A DNA stretch of 64,000 bases from CAZTAK01 sp964611585 (lineage in GTDB: Bacteria; Pseudomonadota; Alphaproteobacteria; SHVP01): NCBI GenBank assembly GCA_964611585.1, contig CAZTAK010000003.1, forward strand, positions 8,566-72,565, read 5' to 3'. Every line of letters starts with the position of its first letter. Within the stretch, counting starts at the first letter, position 1. Shown piece by piece: positions 51,127 to 59,517 of this stretch. Under the pieces are notes generated by a model. That model had not been told where the DNA came from. It did not search any database and saw only the letters and a program-made list of their open reading frames with translations. The position numbers and the translations under genes are program-made.

Positions 51127-51690
51127 TCAGGCGCTGGGCGCATCTTCGAGCGCCTCTTCGAGCTCTGTGAAGCTCGGGCGCTCGTGCGCCATCAGGATTT
51201 TGCGGGCGAATTCGACCGAGACAGCGGGAGCATAGCCCTGCATGTGGGCCAATAGACCGGCCTTGATGCAGTGGTAGTACTTGCTGTCGGCGTCGGCGTA
51301 CATTTTCAAGTTTGAGGCGATCGGTCCCACCAGGCCGTAAGCCAAAAGAACGCCGAGGAAGGTTCCGACCAGCGCCGCGCCAATCTTTTCACCCAACACC
51401 TCGGGCGGTTCAGTGATCGAGCCCATGGTGCTGATGACACCGAGAACGGCGGCCACGATGCCGAACGCGGGCAGACCGTCGGCCACGACCTGCATGGCGC
51501 TGGCGGCCTGCGTCGGGCCCTCGTGCATCGCCTCGATGTCCTCGTCCATCAAAGTTTCGACTTCGTGCGGGTTATCGGTGCCCATGGTCATCAAGCGCAG
51601 ATAATCACACAGGAATGTGACCGCATTCTTGATTCTTGGAGAAAGGGGGGTACTCGGCGAACAGTGTGCTTTCTTCCGGGTGATCAACAT
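51127..51690 (-). pseudogene. motA: Flagellar motor stator protein MotA, C-terminal part (frameshifted)
   Basis: This frame carries the last two-thirds of MotA: AVTFLCDYLRLMTMGTDNPH, EVETLMDEDIE, then FGIVAAVLGVISTMG (membrane segment 3) and GAALVGTFLGVLLAYGLV (segment 4), with a charged C-terminus. The true reading enters near 51650, from the frame of the upstream piece; the residues before LSPRIKN in this frame are not MotA. Removing one base from the six-G run at 51645-51650 (C6 in sense) fuses both pieces into one 285-residue protein with the sequence FAEYPLSPRIKNAV at the joint. Confidence 0.85.
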
Positions 51691-51985
51691 GGGTTTCGAG
51701 CGCCAGCATCACTTTGGATTTGGCGAGCCGGAAGATCGCATACAACAGCGTCAACAACTCGAGATACGATTTCTTGCTGTGAGGGGGGCCTTTTAGGACC
51801 CGGCCCAGAGTCTTGCCGACCATGCTCAGGACCGGCTTTGGGTTGGAAATGATGAAGCCGCCCAGCGCCGCCCCGCCGATAATCAGGACTTCCAATGGCT
51901 GGATCAGGACGCCTAAATCGCCGTGCGGCAGATACCCGCCCAAAACAGAGCCGAAGACGACGACTAATCCGATCAGGAAGAACAT
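51605..51985 (-). pseudogene. motA: Flagellar motor stator protein MotA, N-terminal part (frameshifted)
   Basis: Residues 1-110 are normal MotA: MFFLIGLVVVFGSVLGGYLP (membrane segment 1), then LEVLIIGGAALGGFIISNP (segment 2), KKSYLELLTLLYAIFRLAK and ALETHVDHPEESTLF. The frame then runs out of MotA at the C6 tract (plus-strand 51645-51650) and ends 16 codons later. Together with 51127-51690 it makes one gene. The 288-bp gap upstream (51986-52273) to the divergent flavin reductase shows no recognisable gene. Confidence 0.85.
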
Positions 51986-52273
51986 TCAGTCCAGCAGGTT
52001 AGTGAAATCGAAGGCTTTGACCGGGCGGTGCAGCATTCTCCTACCCGGCCGAGTCCGAATATCGTCTGTTTCTGGCATGGCATCGGTTAGCCATTTATTA
52101 CCCGCTTGGCCCCGGACCGGCAACTCAAATGCGGTTCCCCGCCTTACGGCCTCAATGCCGGGGTTTCGAACGCATCCCGGTTTCTCTCGTGGCTGAGCCA
52201 GAATTTGTTTTCTGTCCCGGCCACTGGTAATAATCGGATTGAACGGCCCGGCCCGGCGGCCTGGTCTTTCAAC

Positions 52274-52807
52274 ATGTCTTGCCGACATCCTTTGATGCTC
52301 AAAAAACCCGTTTCGGACCTATTTGACTTCCGTCAGGCGCTTGGGTGCTTTGCCACCGGCGTCTCGGTGGTGACCACCTATTCGGCGCCCTTGCGGCCGG
52401 ATGCCGGCGACGGCTCGGTCGGGGTGACGGTCAATTCGTTCAGTTCGGTATCGCTCGACCCGCCGCTGGTTGCTTTCAGCCTCTACCGCGTCGGCCGCCG
52501 GATTTCACAATTTATCGAGGCCGGTCATTTCTGCATCAACGTGCTGGCGCGCGAACAGGAAGCGCTGTCCAGACAGTTTTCCGCCGCCAACGGCGATGTC
52601 ACCTGCGAATCGGTGGGCTATACCCTTGGCACCGTCGGCAGTCCGGTTCTCGCCCACGTTCTCGCAAGTTTCGAATGCACCCTCGAAGACACTGTTGAAG
52701 GCGGCGATCACCTGTTGTTTCTGGGGCGCGTGCAACACTACGCCTACGATGCCTCCAAGACCCCGCTCTTGTTCTTTCGTGGCACCTACACCGGCCTGAC
52801 CGGCTAG
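52274..52807 (+). CDS. Flavin reductase-like domain protein
   Basis: A 177-residue FMN-binding split-barrel protein of the flavin reductase (DIM6/NtaB/HpaC) family. Family blocks are FRQALGCFATGVSVVTT near residue 17, GVTVNSFSSVSLDPPLVAFSL near 49 and HFCINVLAREQEALSRQFS near 85. ECTLEDTVEGGDHLLFLGRV near 135 completes it. It is either the reductase of a two-component monooxygenase or a stand-alone flavoprotein; no partner oxygenase is nearby. ATG 52274 or 52295 may be the start. Its end overlaps the convergent threonine ammonia-lyase by 4 bp. A CobR-like corrin reductase role cannot be excluded. Confidence 0.85.
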   Translation: MSCRHPLMLKKPVSDLFDFRQALGCFATGVSVVTTYSAPLRPDAGDGSVGVTVNSFSSVSLDPPLVAFSLYRVGRRISQFIEAGHFCINVLAREQEALSRQFSAANGDVTCESVGYTLGTVGSPVLAHVLASFECTLEDTVEGGDHLLFLGRVQHYAYDASKTPLLFFRGTYTGLTG

Positions 52808-53196
52808 ACGCCCTGTTGCGCACGGTCCGGTTCGGCCGGTCCGCTCAACAATCGAACCGAATAGCCTTTTGCCTCCAGGGCCGCGACGACTTCGCGCGTG
52901 TGGGCGGCATCGCGCATCTCCGCCACCAGATCGACGTCGGCGCCCTTGGCCGACACATCGGAAAACGTGCGCTGGTGGTGGACCTCGATGATATTGGCCT
53001 CGGCCTTGCCGAGAACGGCGGTGACGGCGGCCAGCGCGCCGGGAACATCTGTAATCTGGATGCGGAGGCGCACGATGCGTCCGTCGCGCACCAGTTCGCG
53101 CATAATAACCGAAGCCAGCAGGCGCGGATCGATGTTGCCGCCGCTTAGCACCAGGCCGACCTTGCGCCCCCGGAATCGCGCGCGGTGGGACAGCAC
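52804..53196 (-). pseudogene. Threonine ammonia-lyase, C-terminal part with ACT domain (frameshifted)
   Basis: This frame holds the end of the PLP domain (GRKVGLVLSGGNIDPRLLAS) and a C-terminal ACT-like regulatory domain (RLRIQITDVPGALAAVTAVL, then ANIIEVHHQRTF). It is the continuation of 53145-54044. One added base near 53225-53229 (a GG pair restored in GTGGCGGAGGG) fuses the two into a 413-residue lyase with the normal EKTVAEGAGAAALAAVLSH joint. ACT domains in this family sense isoleucine, valine or other amino acids. Confidence 0.82.
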
Positions 53197-54044
53197 GGCG
53201 GCGAGCGCCGCAGCACCCGCACCCTCGCCACCGTCTTCTCGACGTTGAGATAAAGCGAGATCGCGTGTTCGATTTCGGCTTCCTCGACGCTGATCAGGTC
53301 ATCGACCCATTCGCGGACGCAGGCCAGGGTTCTTTCGCCAACCCGCTTGACGGCGATGCCCTCGGCGACAGTCGGCCCGCCCACGGGTGCCGCGCGTCCG
53401 GCAAGGGCTTCGCGCATCGCCGGATACAGAGCCGCCTCGACGCCGGTCACCCGGATTGCCGGCCGGAGCGCCTTGGCGGCGATCGCCATGCCGGAAATCA
53501 GGCCGCCGCCGCCGATCGGGACCACCATATCGTCGAGATCGGGGACCTCGGCCAGCATTTCCAGCGCAACGGTGCCCTGGCCGGCGATTACCAGGTCGTC
53601 GTCGAAGGGGTGGACGAAGGTCAGGTTCTCGGCGTCGGCGATCCGGTGCGCGGCCGCGGCGGCGGCGTCGAGATCGTCGCCTTCGAGCACGACGCGGGCA
53701 CCGTGATGGCGCGTGGACTCGATCTTGGTGAGCGGCGTATGGCGCGGCATGACAATCGTGACGGCAATGCCGAGACGGCTGCCGTGATAGGCGACGCCCT
53801 GGGCGTGATTGCCGGCAGAGACCGCGATCACGCCGGCGGCCGCAGCGTCTGCCGGTAGATTGATGAGTTTGTTGAGGGCGCCGCGGTCCTTGAACGACGC
53901 GGTGTATTGCAGGTTTTCGAACTTGATGTAGAGATCGGCGCCAGCGATCTCGGACAAGGTGCGCGACCACAGGAACGGCGTCCGCACCACGCTGCCGGAA
54001 ATCGTTTCGGCCGCGCGTTCGACGAGCGCCCTGGTGACGGTCAT
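53145..54044 (-). pseudogene. Threonine ammonia-lyase, PLP domain (frameshifted)
   Basis: Deaminates threonine to 2-oxobutanoate. The first 270 residues are a normal fold II PLP lyase: the PLP Lys in QYTASFKDRGALNKL near residue 52, VSAGNHAQGVAYH near 75, PIGGGGLISGMAIAAKAL near 176 and HAISLYLNVEKTVA near 260. After EKTVA the frame goes astray (RVRVLRRSPP) and ends. The rest is in the overlapping frame 52804-53196. The intact paralogue at 26860-27885 lacks the ACT domain. Confidence 0.85.
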
Positions 54045-54058
54045 GGGTGCGGCCGGGC

Positions 54059-56449
54059 TCAGGGCGCGGCCGGCTGCAACACCAAGGTCCCCATCGCTCC
54101 CGCTTCGATGTCGGAGCGGCGCGTTTTCATGGGAATGTACTCCACGTTGCGCCAGCGTTCGGCGAAACTCGAATACTGGTCGCTCATCCGGTTACCCGAC
54201 TGGCCTGAAGAATGAATGAACAGCGACCGGTCGGGGTCGTCGAGATCGTAAATCGCACGCAGGCTGGCACCGTGGTACTGCCGGAACGGGTTGTCGCCGT
54301 CGGAGATGCGGTAGAGCGCCCGGTTCAACGTTTCGCCGCCGCCGTCTGCCGGCAGGTCGATGTCGAACAATTCGCCCAGCATCGGCTGGCCGCTGAACAA
54401 CTGATGCGCGCTGCGTGCACTGTGCGGCTCTCCCCAGCGCCATTTCCCCGGGTCGTCACCATATGTTGCGACCAGCTTATCAAGTGCCGATTCGAGGGCC
54501 CGGGTCACGATCTGCGGGCACGATTCCTTGGGACCGGTCGAGATGTCGTCGCACCAGTCCGTGTCGTGGCGCATCACGTTGCGCATGAAGACCGGACGGA
54601 GCTCCCAGTAATCCCTAAATATCGCGCCCAACTCGTCGGCATAAACCAGCCGCGTCAGATCCCGGTACCAGGCGGCGAAAATCAACGGCTCGGGCCGGTT
54701 GCGATCCATGGTCCCGTCCCACTCGCTCAGCATCGCCAGGGCCGCGCGGGCGCGCTCGTCGTTTGCATCTGCCTGGAGCAGTAGCGAGAGGAACTCCCTT
54801 GCCAGCGGCGAGACGATGTCGCCCTGAATCGCCTTGAAACTTTCAATCGAGTGGCTGTCGCGCTCCGCCAGCAAGGTATTGATGCGGGCGGCGCGGAAGG
54901 GCGGCGCCCATTCGCTGGTGATGAAGTAGGGGTAGTCGTCCGGTACCATCTTGTTGTTGGCGGTGGCGATCACGCCGCCTGCCGGGTTGAAAACATTTGG
55001 CAAATCGGCGAACGGAATAAACCCAAGCCAATCGTGGCTGCCGTCCCAGCCCGGCGCCGGCACCAAGCCGCGCGCGGTATTGCCGGCTTGGCGGATTGGC
55101 ACCCGGCCCGGCGCGTAATAACCGATGTTGCCCTCGACGTCGGCGTAGACAATGTTCTGTTGCGGCGAATGAAAGTCGCGCAGTCCGTCGACGAATTCTT
55201 CCCAGTTGCGCGCCAGGTTTATTTTTCGGCCTGCCTGCACCGAGCGGTCGTCGTCCCGAAGCGCGGTCCATGCGAATGCGAGCACCTGATTCGCCGCGAC
55301 GGCGCCGCGTGCGTCGTCGAGCACATCCGAAATGACCGGCCCGTGGCGCGTGATCCGCACGCGCAGCGTCACGTCCTCGCCGTCCTTGACGCGAATGATT
55401 TCCTCGCGCACTTCGAACGGTCGCGAACCCTCGGGCGTCAGGTAGTTGTCCGGGTTGGCGGGATCGATGCGCTCGATGAACAGGTCCTGCACATCGGGGG
55501 CGGTATTGGTGAATCCCCAGGCGATGCGGTCGTTGCGTCCGAGAACGACCGAGGGCACGCCGGGCAGGGTCGCGCCGATTACATTGAGGCCGGGTGCGTT
55601 GAGATGGGCGAAGTACCACAGTGACGGTGCCCCCAGGCCCAGGTGCGGGTCGTTGGCCAGCAGCGGCTTGCCGGTCGCCGTGCGCGCGCCCGACAGCACC
55701 CAGTTGTTGGAACCGTTGGCGCGTCCGGGCCGAAGTTCCTCGCTCGCGGCCCACAGTTCGTCGAGCCGCAACCCTTCGTAAAGGCCGGCGTACTCGTCCA
55801 GTGCGACTTCGCCGTCGGGCGGGTAGGGCGGAAAGAGTTGCGCCACTTGGTCGTGCGTCAGCCGTTGGGCGAGGCGAGCGCGCAACAACTCGTCGCTCCA
55901 GTTGGCGCCCAGGTCCCACGCCATCATCTTGACCCATACCAGCGAATCGGCCGGCCGCCACAGTTCGGGCGTATGGCCGAGGATCAGGAACTCGGGCGGC
56001 AGCGGGCCAGTTCGCGTATCGAGGTAGGCGTTGATGCCGGCCGCATAGGCTTCGAGGCTGGCACGGGTTTCGATATCGAGATTGGCGAACGTGCGCTCGG
56101 CCGAATCGTAGACGCCGAGGGTGCGCAGGAACTTGTCGGTACCGAGTGAGGCCTCGCCGACCATCTCCGAAATACGGCCGGCGCCGATGCGCCGGCTCAT
56201 TTCCATCTGCCACAGCCGGTCCTGGGCGTGGACAAAGCCGAGGGCGAAGGCGGCGTCGATCACCGAGCGGGCGTAGATATGCGGGACACCATTGCGGTCG
56301 CGGACGATTTCGACCGCGCTCGACAGTCCGGCGACGGTCACGCTGCCCTCGGTCTTCGGCAGCGAGCCTCGCAGCCAGACATAGGCGCCCGCCAGCACAA
56401 CAACGATTACAAGGATAAGGGCGAGAACGCCCCGTATCAGCCAGCGCAT
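54059..56449 (-). CDS. Penicillin acylase family hydrolase (Ntn fold)
   Basis: A 796-residue precursor of the penicillin/cephalosporin/acyl-homoserine-lactone acylase family (peptidase S45), exported to the periplasm or membrane. An N-terminal hydrophobic helix (RGVLALILVIVVVLAGAYVWL) is a signal or anchor. The alpha chain has GVPHIYARSVIDAAFALGFVHAQDRLWQMEM (in two parts) near residues 54-84. Self-cleavage would occur before Ser247 in RANGSNNWVLSG, making it the catalytic N-terminal nucleophile of the beta chain. NNKMVPDDYPYFI near 505 fits the oxyanion Asn. Quorum quenching or amide hydrolysis are both possible. Confidence 0.9.
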   Translation of the reverse strand: MRWLIRGVLALILVIVVVLAGAYVWLRGSLPKTEGSVTVAGLSSAVEIVRDRNGVPHIYARSVIDAAFALGFVHAQDRLWQMEMSRRIGAGRISEMVGEASLGTDKFLRTLGVYDSAERTFANLDIETRASLEAYAAGINAYLDTRTGPLPPEFLILGHTPELWRPADSLVWVKMMAWDLGANWSDELLRARLAQRLTHDQVAQLFPPYPPDGEVALDEYAGLYEGLRLDELWAASEELRPGRANGSNNWVLSGARTATGKPLLANDPHLGLGAPSLWYFAHLNAPGLNVIGATLPGVPSVVLGRNDRIAWGFTNTAPDVQDLFIERIDPANPDNYLTPEGSRPFEVREEIIRVKDGEDVTLRVRITRHGPVISDVLDDARGAVAANQVLAFAWTALRDDDRSVQAGRKINLARNWEEFVDGLRDFHSPQQNIVYADVEGNIGYYAPGRVPIRQAGNTARGLVPAPGWDGSHDWLGFIPFADLPNVFNPAGGVIATANNKMVPDDYPYFITSEWAPPFRAARINTLLAERDSHSIESFKAIQGDIVSPLAREFLSLLLQADANDERARAALAMLSEWDGTMDRNRPEPLIFAAWYRDLTRLVYADELGAIFRDYWELRPVFMRNVMRHDTDWCDDISTGPKESCPQIVTRALESALDKLVATYGDDPGKWRWGEPHSARSAHQLFSGQPMLGELFDIDLPADGGGETLNRALYRISDGDNPFRQYHGASLRAIYDLDDPDRSLFIHSSGQSGNRMSDQYSSFAERWRNVEYIPMKTRRSDIEAGAMGTLVLQPAAP

Positions 56450-56633
56450 AGGGCACTCCCAAGAATCTTGTCACGGCCTGTTTAACCGACTGTTTCGGCG
56501 GGGTCAAAGAAAACACACGGCTGCCTGGACTTTTGCCCGGAAGATCCGAGGGCGGGCGCGCGAGGACTTCGACGGACCGCATCGTCCGGTTCATAGCCGC
56601 GCAAATGACCCGCCCCCGCGGAGCCTCCCTATC

Positions 56634-56984
56634 GTGATTCGCGATCCCGGCCTCGCCGCGCCCCAACCCGGCGTCCCCGCCGACTGGTTTTCAAGCGTCG
56701 ATGACATGGCGGCGGCGGTATCGCCGCCGGAGCCGGTCTTTTGCCTGCACCCGGGGGCGATCCAGGCGGCGGTGAACACCTTGACCGGCTCGTTTCCGGG
56801 CCAGGTCCAAGATTCGAAGAACCTGTACCGGCGCCGTTCAATCCGTCCGGGAAGAAAGCTTTCTGCTCTTCAAGAAAGGAGAACCGGATCGCCGGATCGG
56901 GGGAAATCGCTTTCGGCGATCACCGACCAGATACCGCTCCGGCGGATCGGGGTCAGGTTTGGGTCGGCTGCCGCCCGTATTTGA
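56634..56984 (+). pseudogene. Type III PLP decarboxylase N-terminal stub (ornithine/diaminopimelate type)
   Basis: A GTG-started frame whose residues 14-58 resemble the N-terminus of type III ornithine/lysine decarboxylases: DWFSSVDDMAAAVSPPEPVF, CLHPGAIQAAVNTL, then FPGQV. In intact enzymes the next segment is F-P-G-x-V-x-Y-A-V-K with the PLP lysine. Here the frame continues with QDSKNLYRRRSIRP and no lysine motif, and ends over the 3' end of the convergent membrane protein gene. About 85 percent of the enzyme is missing. The 500-bp gap around it holds nothing else recognised. Family call from memory. Confidence 0.5.
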
Positions 56985-57156
56985 GGCCCAGCGCGACGGC
57001 GAGGCCGATCACCACCCCGGCCGGTAGCCAAAATCCTAGCGAATCGAGCGCCGCGCCCGCGGCAAGACCGCCGAGCGCACCCAGCACCAGCCCCGTGCCG
57101 ATCAGGTTGCCGAAATCGGCCGCGTCCTTGGAGCCCTCATCGGCATCGCCGGTCAT
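56953..57156 (-). CDS. Small two-helix membrane protein, hypothetical
   Basis: A 67-residue protein with an acidic start (TGDADEGSKDAADF) and two hydrophobic segments (NLIGTGLVLGALGGLAAGAAL and GFWLPAGVVIGLAVALGLKYG), both rich in glycine and small residues. The layout resembles AtpI/Mg-transporter-like small proteins, but no specific motif confirms this. The ATG at 57156 overlaps the hemB stop (ATGA), so it is the second gene of a hemB operon. The longer open frame upstream lies inside hemB. Confidence 0.6.
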   Translation of the reverse strand: MTGDADEGSKDAADFGNLIGTGLVLGALGGLAAGAALDSLGFWLPAGVVIGLAVALGLKYGRQPTQT

Positions 57157-58175
57157 CGCTGCGCCAGCACTTTCGCCGCCTCCAACGCAAAATAGGTGAG
57201 AACGCCGTCCGCACCGGCGCGTTTGAACCCAAGCAGGCTTTCCAGCATGACGCGCTCGCCGTCGAGCCAACCGTTGATCGCCGCCGCCTTCAGCATCGCG
57301 TACTCGCCGCTGACCTGATAGGCGAACGTCGGAAGGCCGAAGCGGTCCTTCACGCGCCGCACGATATCGAGGTAGGGCATGCCCGGTTTGACCATCACCA
57401 TGTCGGCGCCCTCGGCGATGTCGAGCGCGACCTCGCGTAGCGCCTCGTCGCCGTTGGCGGGGTCCATTTGATAAGTGCGTTTATCGCCCTTCAGATGTCC
57501 CGATGACCCCAGCGCATCGCGGAACGGTCCATAGAAAGCCGAGGCGTACTTGGCGGCATAGGCCATGATGCGGACATTCTTGTGGCCGCTGAGTTCGAGC
57601 GCATCGCGAACCGCGCCGATGCGCCCGTCCATCATGTCCGAGGGCGCAATCATGTCGCAGCCCGCATCCGCCTGGACCAGGGCCTGCTTGACGAGCGCCT
57701 CGATGGTTTCGTCGTTGACGATCTCGCCGTCGCGCAGCAGGCCGTCGTGGCCGTGCGAGGTGAATGGGTCGAGCGCCACGTCGCACATTACGCCAAGGTC
57801 CGGATGCGCCGCCTTTACCGCGCGCACCGCGCGGCACACGAGATTGTCTGGATTGTATGCCTCGCGCCCGTCTTCGCTGCGAACTTCGGTCGGAAGCGCG
57901 GGAAAAACCGCGATGGCCGGGATGCCGAGTGCCGCGGCCCCGCCCGCCGCCTCTTGCACGAGATCGACGGACAGCCGGTCGACCCCCGGCATCGAGTCGA
58001 CTGCGGTGCGGCCCTCACCCTCGTGCACGAACATCGGCCAGATGAAATCGGCTGCGCTGAGCGCGCTTTCGGCCACCAGGCGGCGGGACCAGCCGTCGGC
58101 CCGGTTGCGCCGCAGCCGCGTGCGCGGAAATCCAGCGCCGTGGGTGGTTGCGCGTGGCAGAGGTTTGGTCTTCAT
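57153..58175 (-). CDS. hemB: Delta-aminolevulinic acid dehydratase (porphobilinogen synthase)
   Basis: Condenses two 5-aminolevulinate to porphobilinogen, feeding heme and the cobalamin pathway of this locus. The 340-residue TIM-barrel protein has MCDVALDPFTSHGHDG near residue 130 without the three zinc cysteines, so it is the Mg2+-dependent type. IAPSDMMDGRIGAVRDAL near 177, the Schiff-base Lys in MAYAAKYASAFYGPFRDA and the second active-site Lys in MVMVKPGMPYLD near 260 are present. Divergent from the IcmF-like stub across 77 bp. Confidence 0.96.
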   Translation of the reverse strand: MKTKPLPRATTHGAGFPRTRLRRNRADGWSRRLVAESALSAADFIWPMFVHEGEGRTAVDSMPGVDRLSVDLVQEAAGGAAALGIPAIAVFPALPTEVRSEDGREAYNPDNLVCRAVRAVKAAHPDLGVMCDVALDPFTSHGHDGLLRDGEIVNDETIEALVKQALVQADAGCDMIAPSDMMDGRIGAVRDALELSGHKNVRIMAYAAKYASAFYGPFRDALGSSGHLKGDKRTYQMDPANGDEALREVALDIAEGADMVMVKPGMPYLDIVRRVKDRFGLPTFAYQVSGEYAMLKAAAINGWLDGERVMLESLLGFKRAGADGVLTYFALEAAKVLAQR

Positions 58176-58252
58176 GGCGGCCCGATCTTAGGGCCCGCCG
58201 ACTTTGCAAACAATGGCGCCGGCGGCTCGTCAGACCCGGGTGAGGCGCGCCT

Positions 58253-58633
58253 ATGCTGATAGAGTCGGGCAAAACGCAGGATCAGACCGTGACTGATGCC
58301 GGCCGGGGTGCCGTTCCCGAACAGGCCGATCGGGCCGATATCGAAACGCGCTATGCGCCGCGCGAGCGCGTGCGCTTCGTCACTGCGACCAGCCTGTTCG
58401 ACGGCCACGACGCCGCCATCAATGTTATCCGCCGTGTCCTGCAAGACGGCGGTGCGGAGGTTATCCACCTCGGCCATAACCGAGCGGTGCGCGAGGACGC
58501 GTTGCGCGAAATGGCAAAGCAGGTCCGGCGCAACCGGTCGGCGTTCCGGGACCGGCCCGGCCGATATGCCGGTATCCGGCACCAACGCGGCCCACTTTCA
58601 CGACTCGGGCGAGACCGGACGCTACCGGCGTAG
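58253..58633 (+). pseudogene. IcmF-like B12-binding mutase N-terminal stub
   Basis: A 126-residue frame with ATG 58253 and GAGG 8 nt upstream. Residues 38-78 match the start of the fused isobutyryl-CoA mutase IcmF (B12-binding domain): RVRFVTATSLFDGHDAAINV then IRRVLQDGGAEVIHLGHNR. The DGHDAA sequence is the IcmF version of the cobalamin D-x-H-x-x-G motif. After HLGHNRAV the frame gives REDALREMAKQVRRNR and an unrelated arginine-rich end. Intact IcmF has over 1000 residues, so more than 90 percent is missing. It is the remains of a B12-dependent enzyme in a B12-producing genome. Confidence 0.65.
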
Positions 58634-58744
58634 CCTTTAGGGCTTTGATATTGTGTTCAAAAGCCGATTCTAGGTCGTATTTTACTCAAATTGCAGTATA
58701 TTCCCGCTAGACCAATGCCCTGGGCCAATGGGGACCCACCGCCC

Positions 58745-59254
58745 ATGACCGACAGCGACGAGCAAGACACCCCGGCCGAAGCGCCGGCCAATCCGCTCAA
58801 AACCGTTTATCTCGACTCGCTGCAGCTGATCGAACGGCTGCACCGGCGCTTTCTCGATCTGGTCAAGGTCGAGCTCGACCGGCTGGGAATCCAGGACATC
58901 AACAATATCCAGACGCTGATCCTCTACAACATTGGTGACGGCGAGATGACCGTCGGCGAACTGACCAGCCGCGGCTATTACCTGGGCTCGAACGTCTCCT
59001 ACAACGTCAAGAAACTGGTGGAAAACCAGTACCTTGATCAGGAGCGATCGCCTTACGACCGGCGTTCCGTCCGGCTGCGCCTGTCGGAAAAGGGGCTGGG
59101 GTTGTTCGTACAGATCAATGAACTCTACGAGCGCCACGTTGATACGCTGGGCCGGGGTCCGCTCAGCGACGAACGCATCACCGGGATGAACGACACCTTG
59201 CAGGCGCTGGAACGGTTCTGGAGCGACGAAATCCGTTACGGCGGTGGCCGCTAG
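58745..59254 (+). CDS. ldtR: MarR-type transcriptional regulator, LdtR-like
   Basis: A 169-residue winged-helix regulator. The core fits the LdtR group of alphaproteobacteria: VYLDSLQLIERLHRRFLDLV near residue 20, MTVGELTSRGYYLGSNVSYN near 67 (recognition helix), then KKLVENQYLDQERSPYDRRSV near 87. LdtR activates L,D-transpeptidase and stress genes in Liberibacter and Sinorhizobium; no transpeptidase gene is in this window. ATG 58745 is used; ATG 58715 is possible. The region 58640-58710 upstream is AT-rich and should hold the promoter, with TATATT at 58697 as a possible -10. Its TAG stop is the edge of element copy C. Confidence 0.85.
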   Translation: MTDSDEQDTPAEAPANPLKTVYLDSLQLIERLHRRFLDLVKVELDRLGIQDINNIQTLILYNIGDGEMTVGELTSRGYYLGSNVSYNVKKLVENQYLDQERSPYDRRSVRLRLSEKGLGLFVQINELYERHVDTLGRGPLSDERITGMNDTLQALERFWSDEIRYGGGR

Positions 59255-59357
59255 AGCTTTTCCCGTTCGCATGCGCTCACGCGAAAAGCTCTATCCCTTT
59301 GACATAGAACGCAAATCGTCGTCGCCGGCGATTCCGCCGGCTCGGGATTTGCGCTAG
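59252..59357 (+). repeat. 106-bp two-hairpin palindromic element, copy C
   Basis: Identical to copy A (33123-33228) except one base (CATAGAAC for CATGGAAC). It begins at the TAG stop of ldtR and ends with GCGCTAG. It lies in the convergent ldtR/response-regulator gap and is followed immediately by an element of the second family. Confidence 0.85.
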
Positions 59358-59491
59358 GGCAGCATCCGTTCCGGGCGCAATGCTTTCAGCGATCGCTGAA
59401 CGGTCGAGGCGCCTCCAATTTCCTGAAGAGTTGAGCGGCCCTATCTGCAGGGCTTGAGCCGCGCCGGTTCAAGCCCTTCGGGTATTGCTCT
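59358..59491 (+). repeat. Two-hairpin palindromic element, second family (copy 2)
   Basis: Aligns with the reverse complement of 26746-26882. Shared stretches are GCAGC-TCCGTTC, GCTTTCAGCGAT followed by CTGAACGG, a GAAGAG-type middle, GAGCCGCGCCGG against GAACCGCGCCGG, and the end TATTGCTCT. The tip GCTTTCAGCGATCGCTGAACG is still self-complementary, but the outer stems are more decayed than in copy 1. It fills the rest of the gap between ldtR and the response regulator. Confidence 0.55.
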
Positions 59492-59517
59492 GGGGCCTGA
59501 CGCCGGGCCGGCTGCGG

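Noticed and set aside
51986..52288. 100-residue minus-strand frame directly upstream of motA
   Set aside because: No similarity, no ribosome-binding site and an overlap with the divergent flavin reductase start; treated as intergenic.
52274..52807. CobR, the corrin reductase of the cobalamin pathway
   Set aside because: It has the right flavin-reductase fold, but it lies 30 kb from the cob locus with no riboswitch, and nothing in the sequence separates it from other family members.
54843..56666. 607-residue minus-strand frame overlapping the acylase gene
   Set aside because: Out-of-frame reading of the same strand with extreme arginine content; the acylase frame carries all motifs.
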